DNA from: Caecitellus pseudoparvulus
Lineage: Eukaryota > Bigyra: Bicosoecida
NCBI GenBank assembly: GCA_965644315.1
Contig: CBFFRQ010000031.1
Coordinates: 62,001-126,000 of the forward strand
Direction: 5' to 3'
Length of the DNA stretch: 64,000 nt
The notes under the pieces were generated by a model. The model worked only from the letters and a program-made list of their open reading frames with translations, had not been told where the DNA came from and searched no databases. A program made the position numbers and the translations under genes. This document shows positions 10,529 through 21,800 of the stretch, piece after piece (the first letter of the stretch is position 1; the number at the start of each line of letters is the position of its first letter).

Positions 10529-13178
10529 TCAAAGCTGCACAGTGGCCGGCTGGCTGGCCAGGGCAGACACAGCACGCTGCATGGCGTGGTGCCTGGCGGA
10601 CACCACCAAGTCTGCCGCTGCCGGGGTGGGCAAGTACGTCCCACCCAGTCCGTGCAGTGCCGTGACAGCGGTGAGAGTGCCAGGTGTTGCGAGGGCCGCG
10701 CCTGTGCCCGGCCCTGCCTGGGGCGGCCCGAAGGAAAGGGGCAACTGAGTCGTGCGCATGAATGCAGCCCGGGGCATGTGGGTGGTGGATGGATACTGCA
10801 TGACGGCATATGGCTGCGCCTGCTGCCTACGTGGCGAGCTGTACAGGGAAGCCTGCTGGTGCTGCGGATGTGCTCCCCATGCCTGGGGCTGGGGCTGCAA
10901 GATTTGCACTGGGACGCCGAGCTGCTGCACGCCGCTGGGCGGTCGAGGGAGTGGCATGTGGACCTGTCGATGCTGCTCGAAGTGCGATTTGGGAGGCTGC
11001 GCAGGCCACGAGGTGCACTTGCTGGCAGGGTTGGGGGGGACTTTTGCTTGGGTCAGAGCTGGTCGGCGTTTGGCCGGCGGGCATGTCTTGCGCTGGGCGC
11101 CGCTCGCTTCCCGCGAGCGCTTGGTACCACCCACCGCTGTGCTCAGGCCCGGCGTCACACTCGGGGGTGGCGCTTGGTGTGGTTGGGAGGCAATGCGGAA
11201 GGAAAATGCTGCAGGGGCTGCCAAGGTCAAGTGGGGCCGGGACAGGGACGTGGGAGCCAGGAGAAGCTGCGTCACGGCCCACACTGCACGCATGCGCCAG
11301 GGGGCGGCATCTGTGAATGCTCGGCCACCATCCAGCGCGCCATACGTTCCCACGACAGAGAGAGTGTTCGCTGAGTTGTTGGATGCTGTGGGGTGCACGC
11401 CAGGGGGCGGTAGCGTGCCACTTGCAAAGCCACGCCGCAGTGCAGCTGCACTTGACGTGTCGGCGGCGGGGGGAAACGCAGGCAACAGGGCTGCCAGGCG
11501 CTCCCGCGGGTGCCTCACCTTCAAGTGCACTTTGCCAGCACCAATTGCCACGTTGAGCCAGGGCGCGCCGGTGCCTTGGCCCTGCACAGTGCCCATCGCG
11601 TGGAGGACGAAGAGCAGGGCTGGAGCCCTGGCCAGGGGCCCGCTGCCAAACCACTCCCCGATGCGCAGCATCACCTCTGCGTGAGGAGCAGGCAAGGTGC
11701 CGACGGCCACAGACCCCTCCACAACTTTCAGGAAAGGGGCGGGAGAGGCCTGAGGCAGGGCGGGGCGTTCCCCGCAAGCTTCCCACAGGAAGGGTGTCAC
11801 AAGTCTGTCAGCCGCCACGCGAGCATCCCAGTCTGCCCGGCGGGCACCCCGCTCCTGGCTCAGGAGGGCGTCAGAGTTGGCCAGTACAGCCTTCCAGAAA
11901 CTTGGAAGGAGGTGCAGGAGCCCCCTTGTCGCGGGTTGCGTGGAGAGGTCGCCAATGAAAGCCGCCCATGCCTTGCAGAAGGCAGTGCGGGCCAGCTCGA
12001 CGTGCAGTGCGGCAGACACCTCCAAGTCCCATGCGGGGGCGCGAGGGCCGCCCAACGCGTCATCCAGGGGCAACAAGAAATGTGCATATGCTCGTCGGAT
12101 GCGGTTGGGAGCAGATTTCGACCTGGCGCTGTCTGGGTTTGCAGCGCGCATGGCCTTGAAAACGGCCGAATACGACATGGCCCGGCTGCTGGAGCAGAGC
12201 AGGGCGTGGCCTCCAGCCCGCCGGACGTGTTGGTACAGCGTGTGCAAGCAAAGTGGCTGCTGCGCCACCTGGATGAAGGGCTTGCCTGTCTGGCTGCTCG
12301 GCGCCGTCGCCGCAAGGGCAGTGCCCCGGTGCCCACGGCGCAGGCCGACACGCGTGGCTGCGCCGCCCGCCACACGAGCTTGCTCGCCCCACGCCTTGCA
12401 TGGGGTGTCCTTCACGCTGCTGCTTGCCTGCAGCAGGAACTTTGCGGCCTGCCCCCGCGCAGTCGGTGTGGGGCAGGGGGGTGTGAACGGGTCCGAAGCG
12501 GTTTCACCCCGCTGATCCTGGCCTGCCGGCTGTCTGCTGGAGGGCAGCCCGTGCCCGCCAGGCAAGGACGCCTGGGACGTGACGCTGGCGGAGCACTCGT
12601 CAGGCATGCCCGTGGCCCTGTCCTGGCCAGCCTGCAGCAGCACCAGCACCTCGGCTGCCGCAGGGCTGCTGGAAACGTCTGGAAGTGGGGAGCCCCACGT
12701 GAGCACACTCTCCGTGGCTGCTCTTCGTCCCCCTGCCCCGCCGACGATGCTGCACACCTCGTGGAAGTCAGGGTGTTCCAGGCCCTCCACCAGGCGTAGA
12801 ACGAAGAAAACATCCGCGGCGAAACGGTTGGGGTGCGCAGATGCCGCGTTTGAGCCTGTGCAGGGGGCGAGGGCAATGCCTCACGCGCCGTCGAAAACCA
12901 GGCGGGTTGCAACGCGATGCAGCGCTTCGAGCCGCACCCTTTCCAAGCGGCGAGGCTGGGCACGGCGCCGGATCTTCTTCGCTGTGTGGTTGTACGAGGC
13001 AAAGAAAATCCACTGCCGTTGTTGACGCTTCCATGGCCTGCTTCAGGAGCTCCGCGCGACTGATTTGAGGTGAAGCTGCGCTGGAGCGCCCTTGCGCCGG
13101 CACATCGCTTCGCTCTGCCACGCCTGGCTCGCCAAGCGCAGCCGGCCCTTCCAACTTTTTAGCAAGGGAGGCACTCAT
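10529..13178 (-). CDS. ARID/BRIGHT-like domain protein
   Basis: Two exons, 12938-13178 and 10529-12855, with an 82-bp phase-1 intron, give 855 aa. Around residues 268-345 the sequence KPFIQVAQQPLCLHTLYQHV followed by RRAGG, then SAPNRIRRAYAHFLLPLDD, matches the ARID pattern (P...LDLyxLyxxVxxxGG ... LrxxYxxyLlpyE). ARID domains bind DNA, usually in chromatin-remodelling complexes. The C-terminal third is Pro/Gln/Ala-rich with a basic patch (GTKRSRE...CPPAKRRPAL), consistent with a nuclear protein. The N-terminal exon includes a helix AELLKQAMEASTTAVDFLCL of unknown function. The promoter-like element 28 bp upstream supports the ATG at 13178. It converges with the TraB-like gene, 82 bp apart. 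Confidence 0.5.
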
Positions 13179-13206
13179 GCTAGGTGTTCAGGATCCTGTT
13201 GCGTCT

Positions 13207-13217
13207 TGATTTCCGCT
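13207..13217 (+). promoter_or_regulatory. Variant of the TGCGGAAATTG element (minus strand AGCGGAAATCA)
   Basis: Plus strand TGATTTCCGCT. It sits 28 bp upstream of the ARID-like gene's ATG, in the spacer shared with the divergent chorismate-lyase-like gene. Three changes from the consensus. Confidence 0.35.
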
Positions 13218-13448
13218 GGTACTCGTGGTGGAGGCTGCACACGAGCTGGGAAACGGGGCTTGTTTGAGGAGCCCACGTTGCGTGCTGGGGGGGAGATGCA
13301 AAGCAGCTCTTCCCACGCCGTGCGAGTGGACAGAGTGGTTCAGGAACACCACTGTGGGTGTGACAAATCGAAGGTTGTCCTCAAACGAGCCTGGGTCGAG
13401 TCAGAAGTTTGCCGCCACACCCCGATTGCCTGCCGCTGGAGTGAGGCC

Positions 13449-14327
13449 ATGACAGCGCAGGGGCCTGCCGAAGCAGCTTCGGCTGAGCCCGCTGCGTGGC
13501 TGAGGCTGCAGCCGGAATGGCAGTGCACCGCTGAAGACGTCTTCAGCATCCCAGAGCACTTCCTCGCACCCACGTGGCGCATGATGGTGCTGGGGGATGG
13601 CTCGCCCACCCGCCACTTGCACCTGCTCAGCGGGTGAGCTGCCGTGCTGGGCAAAGGGGTTGTGTGGCCAACCGCCACGCCGCCTGTCCTCCCTTCCGCA
13701 GGAGCAAGACCAAGGTGGACGTCATTGACATGGCATCCATTGGCTCTGACGATGATGGAGCTCCCTCTGCCGTGGAACTCGTGGAAGCACCCCGGGTCCG
13801 GCGCCAGGTGCGGAGAACACCAGCCCTGTCTCTGCGGGGCGTGATTCGTGCGGTAATTGCTACCCCTGACCCCGCAGGTTTGGCTGGAAAACGAGCGGGG
13901 AGAGCGCATGGGGTATGCAACATCCTGGTGGAACGAAGCACTTGTAAAGCAGCACCTTCGTGACGAAGCCCTCCCCATTTGGGTGTCCCTGGCCAGCCGT
14001 AAGACGGAAATCTTCCGCGAAATACTGGGTGGGTGCCCCTCGCGACGTGGCCAAGAGCGCCTGTGCAGCGCTCCCCTGCGCTTGACCTCTCCTGCAGGTG
14101 TGTACCGTGGTACAAACTCGGCTTTGGAGGCAGCATTCGGGCACAAGGGGCCATTCTGGGGGCGCCACTACATATTCTGGCACAACGGGCGCCCTATGAC
14201 ACTTATTTACGAAGTCTTCTCGCCACACCTGGAGACGTACCTGGGCCCCATGATTCCGCCCACTGTCAGTGCCGTGGTGCCAAGCGGCGAACCGGAAGCA
14301 GCCAAGCAGGAGAAGGTGGCTGAGTAG
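13449..14327 (+). CDS. Chorismate-lyase-fold (DUF98-like) protein
   Basis: Four exons: 13449-13633, 13702-13807, 13878-14028 and 14098-14327. Three introns of 68, 70 and 69 bp give 223 aa. The spliced product shows, in order: [77 protein letters not shown] and [11 protein letters not shown]. This series is what I associate with the chorismate pyruvate-lyase / DUF98 superfamily. Bacterial members release 4-hydroxybenzoate from chorismate; many eukaryotic members have no known activity. No targeting peptide is obvious. Each splice restores a conserved block, so the structure is well supported although the function is only a family inference. Confidence 0.6.
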
Positions 14328-14509
14328 CTTGCAGTGTATGAAGAGCGCTCACAGACGGGAAGTCAGACCATGCCTGGGCTGGGGACAAATTCGTCACACC
14401 TCGGATGCTTTCCCGATGCCAGTGATAGGGTCATCTTGTGCCACAGTGACAGCCCCTTGCCTGCGCCCCAGCCTGAGCTGCGCTCTCCACCGCGAACGCC
14501 AGCGAACCC

Positions 14510-14520
14510 AGCGGAAATTG
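14510..14520 (+). promoter_or_regulatory. TGCGGAAATTG element, one mismatch
   Basis: Reads AGCGGAAATTG, only 9 bp before the ATG of the CobW/ZNG1 gene at 14530. Confidence 0.5.
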
Positions 14521-14529
14521 GTTGCAACC

Positions 14530-16041
14530 ATGGCAGCATCAGCACCCCCTGCTGGCAAGGCAGTCGGTAAGGATCCCAAATGTTTCTGGCAATGCATGCG
14601 TTTGAGCCTGCATGGCGCCTGTGCATGCTTGATTGCAGGGTTTGTTGACCCAGAGCCGGCCAGTGCGCGGCCACGCCTGCCCGTCACTGTGCTCAGTGGG
14701 TACCTCGGTGCGGGCAAGACCACCTTGTTGCAGCACATCCTCCGCAACCGGGAGGGGTTGAAGGTGGCCATCATCGTGAACGACATGAGTGAAGTGAACG
14801 TGGACGCGCACACGGTGGAGGGCGGGTCAGGCGACGTGGCGTTGAAGCACGCAGACGAGAAGATGGTGGAGATGCACAATGGCTGCATTTGCTGCACTCT
14901 GCGGGAGGACCTGCTGACCGAGGTGGCTGCGCTGGCCGACGAGGGCCGCTTCGACTACCTGGTCATTGAAAGCACCGGCATCAGCGAGCCCATGCCGGTG
15001 GCGGAGACGTTCACCTTCGACGACATGACCACCGGCCGCGCCCTCAGTGACGTGGCCCGCCTGGACACCATGGTCACCGTCGTGGACGCTGTGAATTGGT
15101 TAAAGGACTACATGTCTAGGGACTCCCTGGCCGACCGAGACATGGCGGCGGGCGAGGGCGACGAGCGGCACATCGTGCACCTGCTCACCGACCAGGTGGA
15201 GTTCGCTGACGTCATCATCGTGAACAAGGTCTCCTCCGCTACACCTGACGAGTTGCAGACGCTGCTGGGCATCCTGAAGCGCCTGAACCCCACCGCCCAA
15301 GTGCAGCAGACCGACCACAGCGCAGTGCCCCTCACCAGCATCCTGAACACCCGCCTGTTCTCCATGGAGAGGGCCGCCTCCCGGCCTGGCTGGCTGGCCG
15401 AGCTGCGAGGCGAACATGTGCCTGAGACTGAGGAGTACGGCATCACGTCCTTCATCTTCAGGGCTCGCCGGCCCCTGCACACAGGCCGCCTGCAGGCCCT
15501 GGTGGCGGACCGCAGCGGCCCCTGGGGCACAGTCGTGCGCTCCAAGGGGCTGGCATGGCTGGCCACGTGGAACTACGAGAGTGTGCAGTGGAACCACGCC
15601 GGCTCCTTGTTCAACTTGACGCCCCTGCGCCCCTGGTGGGTGGAGGTGCCTGAGGACGAGTGGCCGGAGGGGTTGGCAGCCAAGGTGAAGGGGGACAGCT
15701 GGGACCCCGTGTGGGGGGACCGGCAGCAGGAGCTGGTGGTCATTGGCGTGCACATGGACAAAGACGCCGTGCGTGCTGCCCTGGAGAAGACCCTGGTCAC
15801 GGACGAGGAGCTGGCTGAGGGGCCGGAGGGGTGGGAGGAGTGGGACTGCCCTTGGGGCGATGTCTGGATTGACGATGGCGAAGAGGAGGAGGAGGAGGAA
15901 GAGGAGGCGCATGCGCCTGCGTGTGACAGCGCGCCCCACTCCCACGATGGCGTGCCCTGCACCGCGAGCGGACACGCGCCCATGGCTGAGCTGACGTACG
16001 ACGGGGAGGCCTTGGACGACGAAGGCGACGACACGGCATGA
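14530..16041 (+). CDS. CobW/ZNG1-family GTP-dependent metallochaperone
   Basis: Exons 14530-14566 and 14639-16041 (72-bp intron) give 479 aa. The G3E GTPase signatures are clear: Walker [12 protein letters not shown] (about 33-43), the Glu/Asp metal switch region, the metal-binding CxCC in [13 protein letters not shown] (about 92-104), ESTGISEP, and NKV for guanine recognition. A CobW C-terminal domain follows ([17 protein letters not shown]...). Eukaryotic ZNG1 proteins hand zinc to methionine aminopeptidase. This copy ends with a run of Glu and then a His/Cys-containing tail ([15 protein letters not shown]), plausibly extra metal-binding capacity. The start is fixed by the short exon 1 and the promoter-like element directly upstream. 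Convergent with the FabI gene, 25 bp between stops. Confidence 0.9.
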   Translation: MAASAPPAGKAVGKDPKCFWQCMRLSLHGACACLIAGFVDPEPASARPRLPVTVLSGYLGAGKTTLLQHILRNREGLKVAIIVNDMSEVNVDAHTVEGGSGDVALKHADEKMVEMHNGCICCTLREDLLTEVAALADEGRFDYLVIESTGISEPMPVAETFTFDDMTTGRALSDVARLDTMVTVVDAVNWLKDYMSRDSLADRDMAAGEGDERHIVHLLTDQVEFADVIIVNKVSSATPDELQTLLGILKRLNPTAQVQQTDHSAVPLTSILNTRLFSMERAASRPGWLAELRGEHVPETEEYGITSFIFRARRPLHTGRLQALVADRSGPWGTVVRSKGLAWLATWNYESVQWNHAGSLFNLTPLRPWWVEVPEDEWPEGLAAKVKGDSWDPVWGDRQQELVVIGVHMDKDAVRAALEKTLVTDEELAEGPEGWEEWDCPWGDVWIDDGEEEEEEEEEAHAPACDSAPHSHDGVPCTASGHAPMAELTYDGEALDDEGDDTA

Positions 16042-16066
16042 CCTCCAGGCGCCATGCCTGCACGGC

Positions 16067-16998
16067 TCACAGCCTTGACGAAAACCCGCCGTCCACGTGC
16101 AGCACCTGCCCAGTGATGCCTCGCCCAGCGGGAGAGGACAAGTACGCACACAGCGCCCCCACGTCACTTGTCGGGCTGTCCTGCGCCACCAGTTTGCGCG
16201 CCTCAGCCTCCTGTGCCAGGGTGGTGAAGTCTCGAATGCCCCGCGCCGCCACGGTTTGGCAGGGCGGCGCCGACACGGCGTTCACCGTGACGCCGGCAGG
16301 CCCCACGGCCGCCGCCAGCTGCCGCACGACGCCCTCCAGACTGGCCTTGGCAGGGCCCATGACGCTGTACGCAGAGCTGGCCTGGAGTGGGCAGAGGGAT
16401 TGAAGAGGAGAGGCAATGCAGAGTGAGGTTGTGCCGCGCGCTTGCTCTCGGGGGGACGGGGAGGGGGTACTCACCCGTGTGGCGCCAAGGTACGTTAGGG
16501 TCTGCACGGCACCGCCTCCCCCTGCCTCCAGACCCGGCAGCAGGGCGCGAGTGAGGGCCAAAAGGGAGTACGAGCTGACGTCATGTGCGGCTGCAAATGC
16601 CTCGCGGGAGGTGGCGAGGATGCCCCCCTTCATGGCGTCCGCCGGCGCCCAGGCGATGCAGTGCGCCAGGCCGGCAAGGTTGCCCCCACTGGCTTCCAGC
16701 ACTTGTTCTGCAGCGCACGCAATGCTGGAGTCCGATGCCACGTCACACTCCACAATGGGTGCGTTTGCCATGCCGGCCTCCTGCAGCAGCCGCTCTGCAC
16801 GTCCCCTGAAACGTCCAGACTGCACGCCCACCACCACCCTCGCGCCCTGATTGCTCAATGCCTACGATTGGCAGGCGCTCAGAGTTGCACAGAGGCTGAA
16901 GGGTACTCCACGGCCAATGCACGCACTTGAATGATGCCCCAGGCAAGGGATCTGTGATTGCACAGCCCAAACACAGCACACGTCTGCCCTCGGAGCAT
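16067..16998 (-). CDS. fabI: Enoyl-[acyl-carrier-protein] reductase, FabI type
   Basis: Three exons (16927-16998, 16475-16861, 16067-16381; introns 65 and 93 bp) give 257 aa, the normal bacterial FabI length. Exon 1 supplies the nucleotide-binding start MLRGQTCAVFGLCNHRSLAW, where the SLAWG signature replaces the classical SDR glycine motif. Exon 2 begins ALSNQGARVVVG and ends TYLGATR. Exon 3 begins ASSAYSVMGPAKASLE, giving the FabI Tyr-x6-Lys catalytic pair and the second conserved Tyr in TYLG. The end HVDGGFSS is typical. The enzyme reduces trans-2-enoyl-ACP with NADH in type II fatty acid synthesis. I see no plastid transit peptide on this reading; an unseen upstream exon could supply one. 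Confidence 0.85.
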
Positions 16999-17182
16999 GC
17001 TGTGCAGATGAACGTTTCGCCTGCGTTTCACCTCTGCTCAACCTGGCAACCTGCACCCTGCCGCGGGAACGATGGACAGCGGGCGCTTTCGAGCAATTCA
17101 TGTATTTACAGGGATCATTGCGGAAGAAACTGTATTTTGCTTGCGCGAGGCTGCGCCTGGGAGCCGTGCACTCGCCCGATTG

Positions 17183-18451
17183 CTACCCTGGCGTGCAGTC
17201 TCCAACAAGCATGCTTACGAGGTCTTGAGTGCTCACCTCCCGCATGTGCACGGAGCCGCCTTCCTCCAGCCGCATCTGCACGCCCTTCCCTCTGAAGCCA
17301 CGCGTGGCCTCTGCCCCTGAAGCTTCACACAGCACCCACTGGCCACACCCCGGCAGGGACGCCCCTGCACCAATGGCAGGGCCAAAGAGCACCACCCCTG
17401 CAGCTGCTGCACATGCGCCTTCCAGAGCTGCAATACACTCCACACAAGCTGCAGCCTTTGGTTCGCCAGCATGCTGGCAGGGGCCCAACGAAACGGCCAC
17501 CAGGTCAGTGGAGCTGTACACCGGCGCTGGAGCAGCAGCGCCACTGCCCTGGGCGGATGCCACCCAGCCAGCAGAGGCCCACCTTAGAATGCCATAGGGT
17601 CCACTTTCCACACCACTGCCCTGGGCCGTCCAACGGCACTCGGCAGGCTGCGCAGATCCCTCGCTCTGCACTAGCCGCCCGTGGTTTGCCACGTCGCCAG
17701 TGCTCCCAGTGACCACGACACGCGAAGTGGAACGCGTTTCTTGTTGTGCAGAACTTGGGGGCTCTTCGTCTGCCACGGCACCCCGGATTGGTGTCTCTGG
17801 TGTCGCTGGCTCCGCACCTCGGGTGCGCCACACCTGCCCTGGGTGGCTCAGTCGCGAAGCGCCCACTCGTGGGGACGCTGACGGAGACGACACTCGCTGC
17901 AAAGGTCGCAAAGCAGAAGACAGAAGCTTTGCTGCAGGTGAGGCAACCCTGTACATGGACTGTGGCTGCACCCTACGGGCCGGGGTGGCTGCATCGGAGC
18001 GGGCCTGCCGTTGCGGTGTGGAGCGATGCTTTGAAGCGGCCAGTGCCGCCCGTCTCACTGCAGGTGACAAGCCGATGCGATCCTGAGCACTCTTTTGGTG
18101 TCGTTCTCGGTCTGGAGAAGAGCATGGCAGGCAGGGTGCTTCTGCTGAGCGCGCTGTGCGTGTCAATGATGCCCGTTGAGGCGTGGCCAATTTCCGCAGC
18201 AAACCCAGCCCCAAACCAGGAGAAGCGCGGGTCTCACGCCCCTCCACGTGCCCCCATCGCAACCCTGATGCATGACACTTTACATCCATATCCCACTCTG
18301 TGCGTCCGTCTGCCACGTGCAGCCAGCGTGTCTCAAGGTCCCTGGCATGATTCTGTGGCAAGTCTGCTTTGGCACGGCACTCACACTGCAGCTCGTCCTG
18401 CTTTGGTGGGGAGGATCCAAACAGGACAGCGTCTAGATCTTTGGCTCGCAT
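17183..18451 (-). CDS. Unknown Ser/Ala/Pro-rich protein, exon structure uncertain
   Basis: Read straight through, this is a 422-aa frame starting MRAKDLDAVLFGSSPPKQDE. I do not recognise a family. The N-terminal third is low in complexity and basic. The C-terminal half contains a Gly/Ala/Cys-rich stretch (VAVSLGPCQHAG, then AAGVVLFGPAIGAG). Splicing is possible at both ends. A strong donor-like GTGAGT follows codon 22, with a matching-phase acceptor at about 18061 that would remove about 330 bp. A GTGAGC donor at 17236 with an acceptor at 17188 would extend the C-terminus to about 17102. An exact promoter-like 11-mer at 18188-18198 falls inside the frame, within that possible first intron. 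Treat the boundaries as provisional. Confidence 0.4.
   Translation of the reverse strand: MRAKDLDAVLFGSSPPKQDELQCECRAKADLPQNHARDLETRWLHVADGRTEWDMDVKCHASGLRWGHVEGRETRASPGLGLGLLRKLATPQRASLTRTARSAEAPCLPCSSPDRERHQKSAQDRIGLSPAVRRAALAASKHRSTPQRQARSDAATPARRVQPQSMYRVASPAAKLLSSALRPLQRVSSPSASPRVGASRLSHPGQVWRTRGAEPATPETPIRGAVADEEPPSSAQQETRSTSRVVVTGSTGDVANHGRLVQSEGSAQPAECRWTAQGSGVESGPYGILRWASAGWVASAQGSGAAAPAPVYSSTDLVAVSLGPCQHAGEPKAAACVECIAALEGACAAAAGVVLFGPAIGAGASLPGCGQWVLCEASGAEATRGFRGKGVQMRLEEGGSVHMREVSTQDLVSMLVGDCTPG
18188..18198 (-). promoter_or_regulatory. TGCGGAAATTG element, exact, inside a predicted gene
   Basis: Plus strand CAATTTCCGCA. This is one of two exact copies that do not precede a predicted start. 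It may mark an internal start of the unknown gene, lie in an intron, or be chance. Confidence 0.35.
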
Positions 18452-18871
18452 GCATCACGGCAACACCTGGCCTGCAGACCTTCGCACGCACCCGCTTGCC
18501 TGCGATCGGGAGGGGACCTCGCAGCAGTCGGCTGCAGCCACAGCACGTCACCACACAATATTTCGGACCCAGAAACATCCTCATGCAGCTGTCATTGTTC
18601 TCTTTGAGTCGCCCTCGTCGCCTCGGAGGCTCCTGCATCCTGGCGAGCCCTTGCGAGGGGCAGTGTGGTGTGCTAGCAGGTCGCTGCGACAACCGGGCAT
18701 AGTCAGCTTCTTTGCAGCTCCGGGCGCCACGTGGCATGCACCGCCTTCACCTGCACGTTCCTCATCCCTTCCTATCCTTGAACTGTTTTTGCTTTCACCA
18801 CTTTCCCGCGCTGCTTCGCAGGAGGTAGCCGTGCTCGAAGCAGGAGCCAATCGCCAGCTGCTGATGTAGAC
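18452..18871. other. Divergent intergenic region upstream of the giant protein gene
   Basis: 420 bp between divergent genes. I see no coding frame with protein-like character and no clear copy of the recurrent 11-mer; an AT-richer patch around 18550-18600 is the only local feature. Confidence 0.4.
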
Positions 18872-21800
18872 ATGGCCGCAGCTTCGCCTCCAAGCCATGC
18901 GGAAGCAACTGCCTTGGCCGGGCTTCAGACTGAATTCCGACAGCTGGCTGCTTCGTGGAATACTTGTCAAGAAGCCATGGTCAAACTGAAAGAGCAGGAG
19001 GCGAACTTCCAGTACGACACGCAGAAACGGCAACATCTGGAGAGCGAGTTGGAGCGCCTGCCGCGAGACTACTCACAGTGCACGCTTGCTTTGTTGGACG
19101 CAGTATTTCACTGCATCGTTGCAGATGTCAGGGTCGAAGCGTGTACGCCACACACAGCCGCGGAGCTGGCCCAGCTGCGCCTGCAGGACAGCCTGGCCGC
19201 CATTGACGACGGCGTGCCAGACCTCAACGACTTGCGAGCAGTTGCACAAGCGGTGAGGACCATCGCAGACCAGCTGGCGCTGCACGCACAGGTATGCCCA
19301 TTGGCTGCTGCGGCTAGCTGTGAAGCGTACGACGTTGCTCTGGAGCGCCTCCGGGTCGCCTGTGCGCCGGGTGCCCTGCCAGCAGCGGACGCGGTGGACA
19401 ACTTGCAGGCGAAAGGCATGATCGCGGCGCTGTTCCCTGGCCACATATGTGGCGGATTGGAGGTTGCACTGCGTGCCTATGAGTCGTGTCTGGCGCTGGA
19501 AGTTGAACAGGGTGACGGCGAGGCTGAGTTTCGCCGTCTGCGGGAGCTGGCCAGCACGGCTGCGAGTCAGTGCGCGCTGCCAGTCGCATGCCACTACCTT
19601 GAGCGCTTGGCGGCAGTGCAGCGCAAGGCGTTGCAGGGTGCTTCTGTCACAGCCGAAGTGCATGTGGGCTTGGACCCTGGCGAGCAGGTGACGTGGGCAA
19701 GGTGGCTGCGCATGGTGCATCAGCGGTGTACGCTCCTCTTGCAGCACGTCGCATTCCTGAACGACCCCGCAGCTGTGTGTGCTCAAGCGGGCCTAGCCCT
19801 GAGCGAAGTGGAAGCTGTGCTGAACTTGCCATTCTGCCTTGACCACCGGCCAGGTCATGATGCCAGCCCCAGGGCAGAAATGCTGGCGTGTCTGGACGCC
19901 ATGGCTGCACAAGTTCGAGAGTCCCTCAGCGCTGTGGCTGAGCTGCTCCCCGAGCCTTTGCAGGCCAGTGCGGAAGCTAGCCTTGTACAGAGGTGTGTCG
20001 ACGACGTCACGGCATGGTTGCAGCTCGTGGACAGCGTCGTGGATGACTGCGCTGCGCTGCAGGAAGCTCGTCGCAGCGTGAAGGCTGGGCGCCCCAAGCA
20101 GCACACGGACATGCTCCGAGCGACCATGAGAGCACTGCAAGTTGCAGCTGGAAAGCTTCGTGCTGCTCTGGAAATTCCCCAGGTGAAGGAACTGCTCCTG
20201 CGCATTGACGAGAAGCATGCGGGCCTGACGGTGGATCTGGCGGAGGCGCTAGGCGCCGACGAGGACTCTGCGGAAGTTGCCCAGCTGCTTGAAGGACAGC
20301 TGAAGCAGCTGATGAGCGGTGAAGATGCCCTCACTGAAGCCATGCTGGCCACAAAGTTGCCGCCGGGTGAAGGTGACACGGGGCGGCGGTTGCAGCTCGC
20401 CAAAGCCCGCCAGGCACTCCTGTTCGGCCTCAGATGCAGCTCCGCCTGGTGCACGGCAGAGCGGTGGGACAGCGCCAGCGCCATCATCACAGATGTTGCG
20501 CAGTACCTTGTGCATCAAGGGCATCAGTCAGTGGAGTGGCGGAGCGACAGCCTGTCCACCCTGGAGGCCACAGTGCTGAGCAGCATGGCGTGGATGCAGC
20601 TTGCGCGAGCGCAGCAAGCTCAAGGGCACCACATGGCCTTCTTCAACACACTCTCCGAGAAAGTCCTGCCCCAGCTCACTGCAGAGTTGAGTGCTCAGGA
20701 GGAAGCCGTGTTTGCCGCCGCTGCATCCAGCGGCGACCACGGTGCTCTGCTTGCCGCTGCTGTCTGGCACTGTGGGCAAGACCTCGCGCGCGGGGCGCTG
20801 GAGTCGCTTGCCAGGCGCACCATGAACACATATGATGTCCGGCAGCTAGAGGTGTCCTATGCTCAGCTTGCTCCGCAGGTTGATGCGCTGGGGGCGTGGA
20901 GGGGCCGGGCTGAGCAGCTTGCAGACCTGCATGATGCATGGCAGGCATGGCACGGCACAGACCCTGGCAGCCAAAGCGCCCCCATGTCGCCTGCTGGTGA
21001 GGGCCCTCCTCCATTCTCCTTGGCCACTTCCACTGCGTTCTTGTGGAAGCTTCCCGCTGCGCCTCAGGAGTGCACGTGTGCAGCTGCGCAGCCGGCCTTC
21101 CTCGCCGGCCTTGTGAAGTGCAGAGCGGCGCAGGCGACGCTGGCCAAGTCTCATGGGCGCGTGCCAGCCCAAGACACCCGGCAGGCCATGCCCGCCTTGC
21201 CTGAATGCGACACAAGCGCATTGCAGGAAGGTCACAGGCAGTTGTGGGGCGCCGCTTCTGCCCTGGTCTCCAGCTTCGCCGAGCCACCCGCAGGCGGCAC
21301 AGCAGAGGACTGGCCATTTCCTTTGTGGGGCTTTGAATGCCTCGCTCTGGCGGTGACCTTTGGCATGGCCGTGCAGGCGGCTTCGTGGGATGACATCCTG
21401 CGCTTGGCCACGGCTGGACTGTCCATGGCCAACACGGACACTGTGCAGGGCAGCGCCCGCCTGCAGCTCGCCGTGGGCCAGCTTCACCTCGCAGCCGTTC
21501 GCGGTCTGTCGCGGGTGAAGGGGCCTGGAGAAGCCTTGGGGTTCGCCTCTGACACTGCACAGCGCCTTGAAGTCCTGACTCAAGCAGCCATGCAAGCCTT
21601 GCTTGACCAGGAGGATGGGGGGGCAGGCGACGCAGACCTGGCCAAGGCGGGGCGCCTGGCGTGCCACCTGCAGGCTCTGCACATCGCAGCCCTTGCAGAC
21701 CTCGCCCACCTCCACGCGCTCACAGTGGATGAAGCAGGTTCAGGGAACCCGGTGGGGGCGGCCCTGCAGCAGTGCATGCGGTTCGTGGACAAATACTGCC

